A stretch of 64,000 bases of DNA from Proteiniborus sp. DW1 (lineage in GTDB: Bacteria; Bacillota; Clostridia; Tissierellales; Proteiniboraceae). Of the stretch, positions 1 through 10,683 are shown piece by piece. The number at the start of each line of letters is the position of its first letter. Within the stretch, counting starts at the first letter, position 1. The stretch is from assembly GCF_900095305.1 (NCBI RefSeq), contig NZ_FMDO01000007.1, positions 124,001-188,000 of the forward strand. The letters run 5' to 3'. Under the pieces are notes generated by a model. The model did no database searches. It was not told where the DNA came from and saw only the letters and a program-made list of their open reading frames with translations. Position numbers and translations under genes: made by a program.

Positions 1-1
1 T

Positions 2-217
2 GGTGCTCCTGTATTTATTCTTCCTGGAGGAGGAATAAACTTTATGGTAGATGTGGCAAAGATGATTCCAGAGGCTACAACTTGGGTTCCAACTCCTGCT
101 ACTGTAGCCCCAGTTGAGTACACTATGACTAGGGACAAATATGAAGCTCTTGGAGGTCATACAGAGCACATAATCACTAAAGATGAGCTATTAAAAATGC
201 TAGGAAAAGGGGAATAA
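2..217 (+). CDS. C-terminal end of a probable 6-hydroxynicotinate reductase-like protein (partial)
   Basis: The reading frame is open from the window edge to the TAA at 215-217 and gives the last 71 residues of a protein that begins outside the window. It contains a glycine-rich PGGGINFMVD stretch and a VPTPATVAPVEYTMT stretch. From memory these resemble the C-terminus of 6-hydroxynicotinate reductases, flavo-iron-sulfur enzymes of anaerobic nicotinate breakdown; this was not checked by search. The stop lies two bases before the next ATG, so the genes are almost certainly co-transcribed. Assignment to the family is tentative and the substrate is unknown. Confidence 0.5.
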   Translation, partial: GAPVFILPGGGINFMVDVAKMIPEATTWVPTPATVAPVEYTMTRDKYEALGGHTEHIITKDELLKMLGKGE

Positions 218-219
218 TT

Positions 220-1059
220 ATGCTCAAAAAGCTTCAAGATGAAAGGATATTTATACACCATGGGCCTATACAAATGGTAATAGACGTATCAATAAAAGGA
301 CAAAGAAATTCAGAAATAGGTGCTGAAGTAGGTAAGCATGTATTAGAACAATTTGATAAGCTAATACAATACATCCCCCAACTAAAAAAAATGCGAACCT
401 ATAGAAGAACCAGTAACGAATTTCCTGAAGTCCTAAATAAAATGATCGTTGCTGTTGAAAAGAGTGGATATGAAGAACTTAATACTCTTGGAGCTGTGGC
501 AGGTTCCTTTTCTGATATAGCTCTTCAAAAAGCGATGGAGCTAGGTGGAACTAGAATTATTATAAATAATGGTGGAGATATAGCATTAAAGGATTTAGAA
601 GGAAAACCAATTAAGGTTGGGATTCCATATACAAATGATAAAGAAAGGGCTCAACTAATTTTAACAATTACTGAAAAACAAGATATTCACGGTATTTGTA
701 CTAGTGGTATTGGCGGAAGAAGTTTTACGAAAGGTATAGCTACTGCTGCAGTTGCTTTAGCATCTGATGCAGCTACAGCAGATGCTTGTGCCACCTATTT
801 AGGTAACATGACTAATATAGAAGACGATAATATCATTCGATGTCTCGCTGAAGAAATAGATTCAGAGACTGATATCAAAGGGCAAATGATTACGCTAAAA
901 GTAGGCGAGATTAGTGAAGAAAAAAAGTATAGGGCACTATTAAATGGACTTAACGTAGCAGAGGATTTGCATAATAAAAAAGTAATAAAAGGTGCCATAA
1001 TCTTGATAGGAAATACAATAGTAAAATACCCAGATAGCTTAACTGTTGAATCTATTTAA
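220..1059 (+). CDS. UPF0280 family protein (ApbE-like fold)
   Basis: This 279-residue protein matches the UPF0280 family in length and in its conserved parts: an N-terminal HHGPIQM segment near residue 13, a central GAVAGSFSDIAL segment near residue 91, INNGGDIAL near residue 115, and a CTSGIGGRSFTKG segment near residue 160. The family is related to ApbE, the FAD:protein FMN transferase, but its own reaction is not established. The start codon follows the preceding gene by two bases, with a GGAAAAGGGG ribosome binding region just upstream. The neighbours suggest it helps a flavoenzyme or a ring-compound pathway; that is inference. Confidence 0.75.
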   Translation: MLKKLQDERIFIHHGPIQMVIDVSIKGQRNSEIGAEVGKHVLEQFDKLIQYIPQLKKMRTYRRTSNEFPEVLNKMIVAVEKSGYEELNTLGAVAGSFSDIALQKAMELGGTRIIINNGGDIALKDLEGKPIKVGIPYTNDKERAQLILTITEKQDIHGICTSGIGGRSFTKGIATAAVALASDAATADACATYLGNMTNIEDDNIIRCLAEEIDSETDIKGQMITLKVGEISEEKKYRALLNGLNVAEDLHNKKVIKGAIILIGNTIVKYPDSLTVESI

Positions 1060-1094
1060 ATATAATATTTGTGAGAATTAAGGAGGCTTTACAA

Positions 1095-1679
1095 ATGGAT
1101 ATTAAAATCAGAAAATACTATACTTTTGTAGAAGAAATTAAAGCTGATGGCGGAAAAGAAGTAGAGGGAAGCCATAAAAGAGTATCAATAGCAGTAGTGT
1201 TTGAGAATCCATATGCTGGTAAATATGTAGAGGATCTCTCTCCCTTATCTGATTGGGCTGCTTCAGTAACACCAGATTTAGTAGATAGAGCACTAAAAGC
1301 AGCAGGTATTGAAGTAAATGAAGCTGAAAGCTACGGGAAAGCTGCTATAGTAGGTGGAAATGGAGAGCTTGAGCATGCGGCAGCACTACTCCATCCAACA
1401 TTAGGAAAACCATTTAGAGATGGATTAGGTGGAGGAAAGGCAATAATCCCTTCAGCAAAAAAAATGGGTTATCCAGGCTGTGCAATAGATGTTCCACTAC
1501 ATTTTAAAGATGCAGCATTCGTAAGAACACACTTTGATGCAATGGAAGTAAGAGTACCTGATGCTCCAAGAGACAATGAACTAGTGTTGATATTATCAGT
1601 AACAAATTGTGGAAGACCTCATCCAAGAGTTGGTGGACTACAAAAAGAAGAAGCTAAATGTGAAGATGGTTTAAGATAA
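1095..1679 (+). CDS. Amino acid synthesis (AA_synth, DUF1185) family protein
   Basis: The 194-residue protein fits the AA_synth/DUF1185 family. It has a basic N-terminus followed by an EEI segment, an ENPYAGKYVEDLSPL stretch, a GKAAIVGGNGELEHAAALLHP stretch (residues quoted here run on directly) and a GGGKAIIPSAKK stretch. The family is named for a proposed amino acid synthesis role, but no reaction is proven. I chose ATG 1095 over GTG 1071 because a full AAGGAGG at 1080-1086 sits eight bases before it. It is the last gene of the three-gene set at the left edge and is followed by a strong terminator at 1751. Similar genes often sit with catabolic dehydrogenases, which would agree with the nicotinate-type neighbour. 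Confidence 0.75.
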   Translation: MDIKIRKYYTFVEEIKADGGKEVEGSHKRVSIAVVFENPYAGKYVEDLSPLSDWAASVTPDLVDRALKAAGIEVNEAESYGKAAIVGGNGELEHAAALLHPTLGKPFRDGLGGGKAIIPSAKKMGYPGCAIDVPLHFKDAAFVRTHFDAMEVRVPDAPRDNELVLILSVTNCGRPHPRVGGLQKEEAKCEDGLR

Positions 1680-1750
1680 CGATTTTATAGTGAAATAAAA
1701 ATCATAAGATAACATAAAAAAATAATAAAAACTGTATACAACATTCCCTT

Positions 1751-1784
1751 AATGGTCACGGAGGTATCCGTGACCATTTTAAAT
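1751..1784 (+). terminator. Rho-independent terminator after the AA_synth gene
   Basis: A perfect 12-bp stem (AATGGTCACGGA pairing with TCCGTGACCATT) closes a four-base loop GGTA and runs into a short T/A tract. It lies 70 bases after the stop at 1679 and ends the left-edge operon. Confidence 0.85.
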
Positions 1785-1934
1785 AGTACAAATGCACAAA
1801 GCCCATTTACTTTTAGCTAAAAGTATGAAATAATAAAAAATTGAAATAGTATTTGCATTAAAATACTTTTATGATAATTTTAGCACTTATGATTAAAATA
1901 AATTTGATAGAAAATGTAGGGTGAGGTGTTAAAT

Positions 1935-3443
1935 GTGAAAATAGGGTTTGATAATAAGAAGTACTTAGAGGAACAGTCGAAGTATATCTTAGAAAGGGTA
2001 AATAATTACGATAAATTGTATCTTGAATTTGGTGGAAAGTTGATGTTTGACTTACATGCCAAAAGAGTCTTACCCGGATATGATGAAAATGTCAAAATAG
2101 AACTCCTTCGAGAGTTAAAGGAAAAGGTTGAAGTAATTGTATGTGTTTATGCAGGAGCTATTGAAAGAAACAAGATAAGAGGGGATTTTGGCATTACTTA
2201 CGATATGGATGCTTTAAGGCTTATAGACGACCTAAGAGCAAATGGATTAGACGTAAATAGTGTAGTGATTACTAGATATGAAGGTCAACCAGCTGCTACT
2301 GTGTTCATAAACAAGCTACAGAATAGAGGAATAAAAGTATATAGACATGGACCTACTAAAGGCTACCCTATAGATGTAGATACAATCGTAAGCGATGAAG
2401 GTTACGGAAAAAATCCTTATATAGAGACAACAAAGCCAATTGTAGTAGTCACAGGACCTGGGCCAGGAAGTGGTAAATTAGCAACATGCTTAAATCAGCT
2501 TTATCATGAGTACAAGCGTGGCAAAGTGGCAGGTTATTCTAAATTTGAAACATTTCCTGTATGGAATGTGCCTTTGAAGCACCCTCTAAATATTGCCTAT
2601 GAGGCTGCAACAGTAGATTTAAAAGATGTTAACTTAATAGATTCATTCCATTTCGATGCATATAATGAGATTGCAGTAAACTATAATCGTGATATAGAGT
2701 CATTCCCATTACTAAAAAGAATAATCGAAAAAATCACCAAAGAAGAATCAATATACAAGTCACCAACAGATATGGGAGTTAATAGAGTAGGCTTTGGGAT
2801 AGTAGATGATGAGGTGGTTCAAGAAGCTTCTAAACAAGAAGTAATAAGAAGATATTTTAAAACAAAGTGTGAATATAAAAAGGGATACGTAGACGAGGAG
2901 ACTCTCCAACGTGCAAAACTCATTATGGAGGAATTAGAGCTAAAGGAAGAAGACAGAAGAGTAGTAACTCCTGCTAGAGAGTATTCAGCTAAACTAAAGA
3001 AAGAGTCTGGTAGAAATGAAATTTATCCAGTTGTTGCCATAGAGCTTAAAGATGGCACGGTATTAACTGGCAGAAGCTCAGAACTAATGGATTCAACAGC
3101 GGCGGTAATTCTAAATGCAATTAAATATTATGCAAATATATCAGATGAAATTCATCTCATTTCTCCAGTTATACTTGAGCCTATTTTAAACTTACAGAAA
3201 AATGTATTCCATAACAAGAGAGCAGCTTTAAGCTGTGAAGTGGTATTAATAGCCCTTAGTATATGTGCTGCCACAAATCCAATTGCACAAGTAGCACTTG
3301 ACAAGCTTTCTGAACTAAAAGGATGTCAGGCTCATTCAACTACTATTTTGACTAGAAGCGATGAACAGACCTTTGGAAAGCTAGGAATAGATATAACCTG
3401 TGATCCTGAATATCCTTCAGAAAGTCTTTACTATAATATATAA
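1935..3443 (+). CDS. DUF1846 domain-containing protein
   Basis: The 502-residue protein matches the DUF1846 family of Firmicutes over its whole length. It begins [14 protein letters not shown] and carries [16 protein letters not shown] near residue 30. A glycine-rich [12 protein letters not shown] loop near residue 180 resembles a nucleotide-binding P-loop. The family's biochemical role is unknown. The GTG at 1935 is preferred over GTG 1926 because a GGGTGAGGTG ribosome binding region ends six bases before it and because family members start at this point. It stands alone, between the terminator at 1751 and the one at 3517. Confidence 0.85.
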   Translation: MKIGFDNKKYLEEQSKYILERVNNYDKLYLEFGGKLMFDLHAKRVLPGYDENVKIELLRELKEKVEVIVCVYAGAIERNKIRGDFGITYDMDALRLIDDLRANGLDVNSVVITRYEGQPAATVFINKLQNRGIKVYRHGPTKGYPIDVDTIVSDEGYGKNPYIETTKPIVVVTGPGPGSGKLATCLNQLYHEYKRGKVAGYSKFETFPVWNVPLKHPLNIAYEAATVDLKDVNLIDSFHFDAYNEIAVNYNRDIESFPLLKRIIEKITKEESIYKSPTDMGVNRVGFGIVDDEVVQEASKQEVIRRYFKTKCEYKKGYVDEETLQRAKLIMEELELKEEDRRVVTPAREYSAKLKKESGRNEIYPVVAIELKDGTVLTGRSSELMDSTAAVILNAIKYYANISDEIHLISPVILEPILNLQKNVFHNKRAALSCEVVLIALSICAATNPIAQVALDKLSELKGCQAHSTTILTRSDEQTFGKLGIDITCDPEYPSESLYYNI

Positions 3444-3464
3444 ATATATAAATGAAAAATTTGT

Positions 3465-3567
3465 GGATATAGTAGGTACTACTTATAATATAAGAACTTT
3501 TCGTTAATAAGTTTAAAGAAAAGCTTCCTTAATTGCTATATTATAATGGAAGCTTTTCTTTTTTATA
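3465..3567 (+). repeat. Dispersed terminator-bearing repeat, copy 1
   Basis: This stretch shares an ordered set of motifs with 3561-3665 and 16612-16730: an ACTTATA segment, AGAACTT, CGTTAATAAGTTT, and then a stem starting AAAGCTTCC. Similarity is partial and was judged by eye. Confidence 0.55.
3517..3566 (+). terminator. Terminator after DUF1846 gene
   Basis: The arms AGAAAAGCTTCC (3517-3528) and GGAAGCTTTTCT (3548-3559) are perfectly complementary over 12 bp. The 19-base loop is followed by a T run. It forms the 3' half of dispersed repeat copy 1. Confidence 0.8.
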
Positions 3568-3665
3568 ACGAATAAGAAAATTTTACTTTATAATTCTTAT
3601 AATCAAGAACTTACCTTATGAGTGTTAAGAAAAACTTCCTTGATTTTAATTTTCGATAGATTCTA
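3561..3665 (+). repeat. Dispersed repeat, copy 2
   Basis: This copy begins TTTTATAACGAATAAGAAAA and lines up with 16612 onwards for about 100 bases. It lacks a good 3' arm for the terminator hairpin, so it looks like a decayed copy placed directly after copy 1. Confidence 0.55.
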
Positions 3666-3764
3666 ATTGCGTAATTTCATTAGTATATAATTTACTATAA
3701 AAATAGCCATGAACTATAAAGCATTGAGAGAAAAATTTAGTGTGATTTTTTGACTAAATAATAG

Positions 3765-3770
3765 TATAAT
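3765..3770 (+). promoter_or_regulatory. Probable -10 box for the glycosylase gene
   Basis: A consensus TATAAT lies about 50 bases before ATG 3821. No convincing -35 element at the usual distance was seen. Confidence 0.4.
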
Positions 3771-3820
3771 GGATATATTTAGTTAAGAAGGAAACCGCAT
3801 TGAAAGGATGGTGAAATTAT

Positions 3821-4705
3821 ATGAGATATAGCATTACCGAGGGAGATAATAAAGTAATTATAAAAAATATTAAAGACTTCGAGCCTAAGCATATATTCGA
3901 ATGTGGGCAATGTTTTAGATGGGACAAAGAAGATGATGGCAGCTATACAGGCGTAGCTTATGGAAAGATATTAAATGTCAAGAAGGAAGGCGAAGACATT
4001 ATTTTTTCAAATACAAATCTGAGTGATTTTAAGTTAATATGGGAAGATTATTTTGATTTAAAAACAGACTATGATGAAATAAAAAATAAGCTGTCTAAGG
4101 AACCAATATTAAAGGAAGCAATTAATTTTGGGTATGGAATAAGAATATTAAATCAAGATGAGTGGGAAATGCTCATATCTTTTATACTATCAGCAAGAAA
4201 TAGTATTCCTATGATTAAGAAATCTATAAGCATGCTAAGCGAAAGATATGGAAAGTACATAGGAGAATATAATGGGAAAAAGTATTATAGTTTTCCTGAG
4301 GCTAATGCATTAGACAAATTATCTATTGAAGAGCTAAAGGATTGCAAAACCTCTTTTAGGGCTAAATACATAATAAGTGCTGCTACCATAGTTTCTAGGG
4401 GAGAGACAGATATATATAGAATCAAGAATCTCTCAACAGAGGATGCTAGAAAAGAGCTCATGAGATTTACAGGTGTAGGACCAAAGGTATCTGATTGTAT
4501 TATGCTATTTTCAATGAAAAAACACGATGCATTCCCTATAGATGTTTGGGTGAAAAGAGTTATGGAATATTTTTATTTAAAGAAAGACACTAGTTTAAAG
4601 GATATTCAAGAATATGGGCAGGGGAAGTTTGGAGAATATGCAGGATATGCCCAGCAATATTTGTTTTATTATGCAAGAGAACTAGGGATTGGGAAGGGTA
4701 AGTAA
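3821..4705 (+). CDS. ogg: 8-oxoguanine DNA glycosylase/AP lyase, OGG1-like
   Basis: This 294-residue protein is a base-excision repair glycosylase of the HhH-GPD superfamily that should remove 8-oxoguanine from DNA. The N-terminal OGG_N domain shows FECGQCFRW (residues 26-34). The helix-hairpin-helix TGVGPKVSDC near residue 217 carries the catalytic Lys222. The GPD loop FPIDVWVKR carries the catalytic Asp241. Both essential residues are present, so the enzyme should be active as a bifunctional glycosylase/lyase. Length fits the family. ATG 3821 follows AAAGGATGGTG at a normal distance. It appears to be a single-gene unit. Confidence 0.88.
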   Translation: MRYSITEGDNKVIIKNIKDFEPKHIFECGQCFRWDKEDDGSYTGVAYGKILNVKKEGEDIIFSNTNLSDFKLIWEDYFDLKTDYDEIKNKLSKEPILKEAINFGYGIRILNQDEWEMLISFILSARNSIPMIKKSISMLSERYGKYIGEYNGKKYYSFPEANALDKLSIEELKDCKTSFRAKYIISAATIVSRGETDIYRIKNLSTEDARKELMRFTGVGPKVSDCIMLFSMKKHDAFPIDVWVKRVMEYFYLKKDTSLKDIQEYGQGKFGEYAGYAQQYLFYYARELGIGKGK

Positions 4706-4930
4706 AATTTAAAATTAAAAAAGTATTCATGTTTAACGATAGTTTGACAGTAGTTTAGATGTAGTTTAACCATTGTTTAAGTATTGCCAACCATTATTTT
4801 ACTATTACGCTGACATTTTTAATATATTCTATGAAAAATGAAGATATTAAGAGATATCAAGTGAAACATAAACAAATATAAGCGTAACCTCAAATATTAG
4901 CGTAATAGAGCTAAATATCGATAAAATAGA
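4706..4930. other. AT-rich gap before groES
   Basis: No gene or strong terminator was recognised here. Between about 4738 and 4790 short TAGTTTA/TTGTTTAA-like words recur imperfectly. Nothing stronger can be supported. Confidence 0.5.
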
Positions 4931-4933
4931 CAT

Positions 4934-4962
4934 TTGATTATGTAAAATGCTTTAGATAACAT
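4934..4962 (+). promoter_or_regulatory. Sigma-A promoter of groESL
   Basis: TTGATT (4934-4939) and TAACAT (4957-4962) are separated by 17 bases, and the start of transcription would fall just before the CIRCE operator. The -10 match is moderate. Confidence 0.6.
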
Positions 4963-4976
4963 ATAAGTTGTAAGAA

Positions 4977-5003
4977 TTAGCACTCAACGATAGAGAGTGC
5001 TAA
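4977..5003 (+). promoter_or_regulatory. CIRCE operator (HrcA binding site)
   Basis: A perfect TTAGCACTC-N9-GAGTGCTAA inverted repeat, the classical CIRCE element, lies 48 bases before groES. The HrcA repressor is expected to bind here and link groESL expression to heat shock and chaperone load. hrcA itself is not in the window. Confidence 0.97.
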
Positions 5004-5051
5004 TAATTAAAAAAGAAAAGACAAAATTAAAATAAACAGGGAGGGTAAAAC

Positions 5052-5333
5052 ATGAATATTAAGCCATTAGGAGACAGAGTTGTTATTAAAAAGGTAGAGG
5101 TTGAAGAAAAAACTAAAAGCGGTATAGTACTTCCAGGTTCAGCTAAAGAGCAACCACAAATCGCTGAAGTTATTGCAGTAGGTGCTGGAATAACAGGAGA
5201 TGAAAAGAAAAAAGATGAAATAAAAGTTGGAGACAGAGTAATATTCTCTAAATATTCAGGAACTGAAGTTAAAGTAGATGATGTAGAGTATACTATAGTT
5301 AAATTAGCTGATATATTAGCTGTAGTTGAGTAG
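5052..5333 (+). CDS. groES: Co-chaperonin GroES
   Basis: This 93-residue protein is the 10-kDa co-chaperonin that caps the GroEL chamber. It shows the family start [14 protein letters not shown], the mobile loop around [14 protein letters not shown] (residues 18-31) and the C-terminal [17 protein letters not shown]. Length is typical. A GGGAGGG ribosome binding site precedes the ATG. It sits directly downstream of the CIRCE operator and 96 bases before groEL, forming the usual two-gene heat-shock operon. Confidence 0.98.
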   Translation: MNIKPLGDRVVIKKVEVEEKTKSGIVLPGSAKEQPQIAEVIAVGAGITGDEKKKDEIKVGDRVIFSKYSGTEVKVDDVEYTIVKLADILAVVE

Positions 5334-5399
5334 ATTGGCCTAAGGATTCTAACATGTTTTACAAATGTTCACTAGTTTTTGAATTGATTTAATTGTTGA

Positions 5400-7064
<1,665 letters not shown>

Positions 7065-7151
7065 TATCTGTCCAGCAAAATTGAAAGGATATAGATTTAG
7101 ACTAGTTGATATAAATAAATCTTAAACAATTTGTGAACAATAAGTAATTAA

Positions 7152-7195
7152 GGGACTTTTCATAAGTAGATTTAACTTATGGAAAGTCTCTTTTT
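7152..7195 (+). terminator. Terminator of groESL
   Basis: Arms GGGACTTTTCATAAG (7152-7166) and CTTATGGAAAGTCTC (7176-7190) pair over 15 bp, with two G-T wobbles, and are followed by TTTTT. Confidence 0.88.
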
Positions 7196-7244
7196 CAATT
7201 AATAACAAATCATAGTTAAAACCCCATTGTCTGTTGAGTAATTT

Positions 7245-7366
7245 TATAATATGAGGTATTGAATGACTGCTAATATTTTGCTGATCAATAATAGAGCTAA
7301 TGTTAATTAGAAGTCAAGAAGTCCTTAGGGGCAAAAATGATTTTAATACCTTTTCTCATATTATAT
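7245..7366. repeat. Long-range inverted repeat before the Wadjet operon
   Basis: The arm at 7245-7260 (ending ATGAGGTATT) is the complement of AATACC...CTCATATTATA at 7345-7366, apart from a few extra T residues. The arms enclose about 85 bases without a gene. It could be a transcript structure or a small element remnant; this is a visual observation only. Confidence 0.35.
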
Positions 7367-7382
7367 AAATACTTCTGAATTA

Positions 7383-7391
7383 TGGTATAAT
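7383..7391 (+). promoter_or_regulatory. Extended -10 promoter of the Wadjet operon
   Basis: TGGTATAAT is an extended -10 box (TG-N-TATAAT) 30 bases before the jetD start. No good -35 box is visible, which is common for extended -10 promoters. Confidence 0.55.
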
Positions 7392-7420
7392 GTATCTAAA
7401 TAATTGTAAAGGTGATATTT

Positions 7421-8446
7421 GTGAATAATAAAATCCTTTCATATCTAAAATTATATAAGAATAAAACAATATCCTTATTTGAGCTGGAAAGAATATTTGA
7501 AGGAAATACTAATTATGAAGATTTTGCAAAGGAAATTAAAATCCTTGAAGAAAAAGATATATTAAGGCCAGTTAAATCACATCATACAAATGGCAAAGCC
7601 ATACCTTTATATAATTCTTATCGAATTAATAAATCAGTTTTCAAAGAAGAACTATCAGACAGAATACAAAAATTCAAGCTAATATCAAATCCCGATATTG
7701 ACTTACAAAAATACTTTGAACTCAGTGAGAAGGAATGGGAGAAGGACTTTCCATATATAGAGATAGTAAATAATTATATAGAGAAACATGGATTTCCTAT
7801 TGACGAAGCTACTTCACCAGAACGTTCATATCAGATAATGGGCGATGAGAAATGGATTGATGAAAAGGGTGGAAGGAAGCTGCTAGAGAGATTAGATGTA
7901 TGGGAGAAATTTAAAATTTCATATAAAAATGACCCTTTGATGCTAGGAGTAAATCCTAAAGAGATGAATAAAGAGCTGCATTTTCATATGATAGTAGAAA
8001 ATAAAGCTACCTTTCACGTTATGTTAGATATTTTACATGATACAATATTTACTTCTTTAGTATATGGAGCAGGCTGGAAAATAGTATCCAATGTTGTAAT
8101 GCTAGAAAAGCAATTAGGTCTAGAGGGACATAATCATAAACTATTTTATTTTGGAGATATGGATTATGAAGGGATTTCAATTTGGAATGCTCTTAATAGC
8201 AAGAAACCTACTATTTTAGCTAGTAAGTTTTATAAAGTTTTGCTTAAAAAGCCTTACTCTAAAGGAAAAGACAATCAGAAAGCAAACCAAATAGCAATTA
8301 AGAACTTCTTAGAGAGCTTTAACGTAGAGGAGAGAAATCAAATATTAGAGATGTTCAATAATGGTGGATATTATCCTCAAGAAAGCTTAAAAAATGAAGA
8401 GATTAGCCACATATGGAGGAATATGCTTTATGGAGCCAATTATTAA
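7421..8446 (+). CDS. jetD: Wadjet protein JetD, Toprim-like nuclease (DUF2220)
   Basis: This 341-residue protein is the probable nuclease of the Wadjet system, which nicks or cuts circular plasmid DNA selected by the JetABC condensin. The N-terminal 100 residues look like winged-helix domains. The C-terminal part has a Toprim-like layout: an acidic residue in MIVENKATF (Glu193), a YGAGWK turn near residue 215, and the paired aspartates of YFGDMDYEG (Asp246 and Asp248). GTG 7421 is preferred to GTG 7412 because an AAAGGTGAT ribosome binding site lies just before it. It is the first gene of the operon; jetA begins inside its 3' end. Confidence 0.88.
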   Translation: MNNKILSYLKLYKNKTISLFELERIFEGNTNYEDFAKEIKILEEKDILRPVKSHHTNGKAIPLYNSYRINKSVFKEELSDRIQKFKLISNPDIDLQKYFELSEKEWEKDFPYIEIVNNYIEKHGFPIDEATSPERSYQIMGDEKWIDEKGGRKLLERLDVWEKFKISYKNDPLMLGVNPKEMNKELHFHMIVENKATFHVMLDILHDTIFTSLVYGAGWKIVSNVVMLEKQLGLEGHNHKLFYFGDMDYEGISIWNALNSKKPTILASKFYKVLLKKPYSKGKDNQKANQIAIKNFLESFNVEERNQILEMFNNGGYYPQESLKNEEISHIWRNMLYGANY

Positions 8447-9941
8447 AGGTATCACAGAAAATTATAAAGATAGGGTTCAAAAAATAGCCTTATTTGATGT
8501 GTTATATAACCTTGAAAATAAGAAGACTAAAGATAATAGTGGGAAATATATAGACTTTTTTAGTCTTGGTCTATTAACCCTGCTTTTTTTCTTTGAAAAT
8601 ATGCTCATAAGAAACAAAAAAACCGGAGTAAAAGAATTAACAGAGCTTCTAATTAAAATTAATAAAGAAGAAATAAACCTGGACTATAAAGGTTTTGAAA
8701 ATATTGCAAGAACCATAATCGAAACTTTCAGACCGCCAAGTGGGAAAAGGAATTTTAGAAAGTTTTATAACTGGGAGAGTAGAAGAGAGGAAGTTATAGA
8801 GTATTCAATACTCAAAGCATCTAAGTCTGATATTAAAGCAAATACTCAGTATTATACCTTAGATGAACAGGGCTTAGAGCTTATTTTTGCAACTAAAGAG
8901 TATTTTAGTGAATTTCAGTTGTCTATCAATCAGCTCTTGTTAAGAAAACAGCTTGAAAAAGGAGAATTTGTAGGTGCACTACGTCAGATAGATGAAATGA
9001 GAATAGACGTAGAAACTATTGAAGAAAGAATGAAAAAAATTAAATATGAGGTTCAGCGAAACATACTATCTGAAAAGACATATGAAAGATATAAGACTTT
9101 ACTAGAAGATATAAACCTAAGATTAACACGAGAAAATGAGGAGTTTGATGAACTGCAGAGCTTTGTAAATGAGACTAGGGAAAAGCTATCCTATGAAGTA
9201 AAAAATGAGAAGGATATTAAAGCCTATGAGTATATAATTAAAATCCATAAAGAATTAGGAGAAGTTCATAGAGAGCACAGACAGTTGTTAGAAAAAAGCA
9301 TAGAACTAAAAACCGCAACACTCCAATCTGCACAAGAATCTTTATATTATATAAGCATAGATTCTTTTAATTTTAAAAATGAAATTACTTCAAGATTGTT
9401 CTCTTCTCCATTGCCATTAGTTTCATCAAGACAGTTGCTTGAGCCTTTTTTATCCCTTGAAAAAAGAAAGGCCTGGTCTCCATTAACAGTTTTTTCTCCT
9501 CAAAGAATAGAAAATAAAGATTATAAAGAAACGACAAATGATTTTTTAGAAATGACATGTAATGAGAAAATAGGAAGAGACTTAGAAGTTCAGCAAAGAA
9601 ACTTTAAGTTTATAATGGAAATTATTTTAGCGGCTTTAGATAGTAACTTTGAGACTAACATACAAAATGTAGTTGATTATATGAAAAATAAGAATCTTGA
9701 TTATATATTAAACGATATTTTATTTTACCACTTTTTTATTATATTGCATCAAAAGTCACCCATTAAAATTAGTATGGAAAAGGATGATAAGGAACTGCTT
9801 TTACAAGATGTGATAGAGCTTTTATATGATAAATATTCAACATTATATGTTATAGAAAGCAATGGAATAGTAAAAGGCAATGATAAGTATAGTATCAGAA
9901 ATATGCTGATAAAATTGGAGGAGAAAAGCAATGTATTATGA
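8430..9941 (+). CDS. jetA: Wadjet protein JetA (kleisin-like subunit)
   Basis: This 503-residue protein is the kleisin-like (MukF-like) subunit that should bridge the SMC heads of JetC. The N-terminal half looks helical and winged-helix-like. The middle part has the JetA-type segment YTLDEQGLELIFATKEYF followed by QLLLRKQLEKGEF and LRQIDEMR. A long charged coiled coil runs from about residue 195 to 300. ATG 8430 is chosen over 8394 because GGAGGA at 8415-8420 precedes it and the longer frame would extend into jetD coding sequence. It overlaps jetD by 17 bases and jetB by 11 bases, so translation is probably coupled. Confidence 0.87.
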   Translation: MEPIIKGITENYKDRVQKIALFDVLYNLENKKTKDNSGKYIDFFSLGLLTLLFFFENMLIRNKKTGVKELTELLIKINKEEINLDYKGFENIARTIIETFRPPSGKRNFRKFYNWESRREEVIEYSILKASKSDIKANTQYYTLDEQGLELIFATKEYFSEFQLSINQLLLRKQLEKGEFVGALRQIDEMRIDVETIEERMKKIKYEVQRNILSEKTYERYKTLLEDINLRLTRENEEFDELQSFVNETREKLSYEVKNEKDIKAYEYIIKIHKELGEVHREHRQLLEKSIELKTATLQSAQESLYYISIDSFNFKNEITSRLFSSPLPLVSSRQLLEPFLSLEKRKAWSPLTVFSPQRIENKDYKETTNDFLEMTCNEKIGRDLEVQQRNFKFIMEIILAALDSNFETNIQNVVDYMKNKNLDYILNDILFYHFFIILHQKSPIKISMEKDDKELLLQDVIELLYDKYSTLYVIESNGIVKGNDKYSIRNMLIKLEEKSNVL

Positions 9942-10683
9942 GCGTGAGCAAGTTAAAAAAGCTTTTAAAATATATTCTAGACTATCAATTTTTGGATGTA
10001 TTGAGAAAGATGAATTAAGGCTATATCTTGCAGATGATGTAGTAAGAGGATTAGTAGATGACTTTGCAAATGATGTAGATTGTGTAATATTTGTAGCAGG
10101 TGATTATGTTTACATGGTTCCAAAATCTATGAACTCAGTATTCCATATATCTAACGAAAGTATAAAAAATGTATATCTTCCATCAAGAGCTGTAAATGCA
10201 GATATATATACTATGTATATTGCAATCATAATACTTTTTGGAGAGTTTTATGATAGCTATCAAAGTACAAATCCTACAAGAGATTTTTTGTCAATGGAAG
10301 AATGGTTGGAAAATGTCAATGACAGAATACTTTCCCTCAAGGACTATAATATTGATGAATTAAAAGAGCTAGAAAAAGAATATGAATACAATTGGATAGA
10401 TATTATTGAAAGATGGGAGCCTATAGATGATTTAAAGGAGAATGTCAAGAAGCAAGATGCTAGAACTGTAAGTCGCTTAAGTTTTTTAAATACAGTAAAG
10501 AAGTTTTTAGAAGACCAGGATTTAATTAATGATATTGGCAATGATGAAATAGAGCTAACAGAAAAAGCAAAAACAATTGTTCAGAGGTATTATATGGAAC
10601 ATGAGTTCAATAGGGGGATATTGGATTTTATGTACCAGTTAGATGAAAAGAGGGAGGGGGAAAAAGATGCCAGCCATATCTAA
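9931..10683 (+). CDS. jetB: Wadjet protein JetB (kite-like subunit, DUF6063-type)
   Basis: This 250-residue acidic protein occupies the position of the kite (MukE-like) subunit that binds the kleisin in the Wadjet condensin. It opens with a helix of YEREQVKKAFKIYSRL type, has a short hydrophobic strand DCVIFVAGDYVYMVPK near residue 50, and ends with a highly charged tail. No enzyme motif is visible, which agrees with a structural role. A GGAGGAG ribosome binding site lies inside the end of jetA. Its identity rests mainly on its place between jetA and jetC. Confidence 0.8.
   Translation: MYYEREQVKKAFKIYSRLSIFGCIEKDELRLYLADDVVRGLVDDFANDVDCVIFVAGDYVYMVPKSMNSVFHISNESIKNVYLPSRAVNADIYTMYIAIIILFGEFYDSYQSTNPTRDFLSMEEWLENVNDRILSLKDYNIDELKELEKEYEYNWIDIIERWEPIDDLKENVKKQDARTVSRLSFLNTVKKFLEDQDLINDIGNDEIELTEKAKTIVQRYYMEHEFNRGILDFMYQLDEKREGEKDASHI

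Noticed and set aside
1734-1741. TGTATACA word after the AA_synth gene, the same core as in the hydroxylase promoter
   Set aside because: It lies just before a terminator and not in a promoter, and an 8-base match is expected by chance in this AT-rich window.
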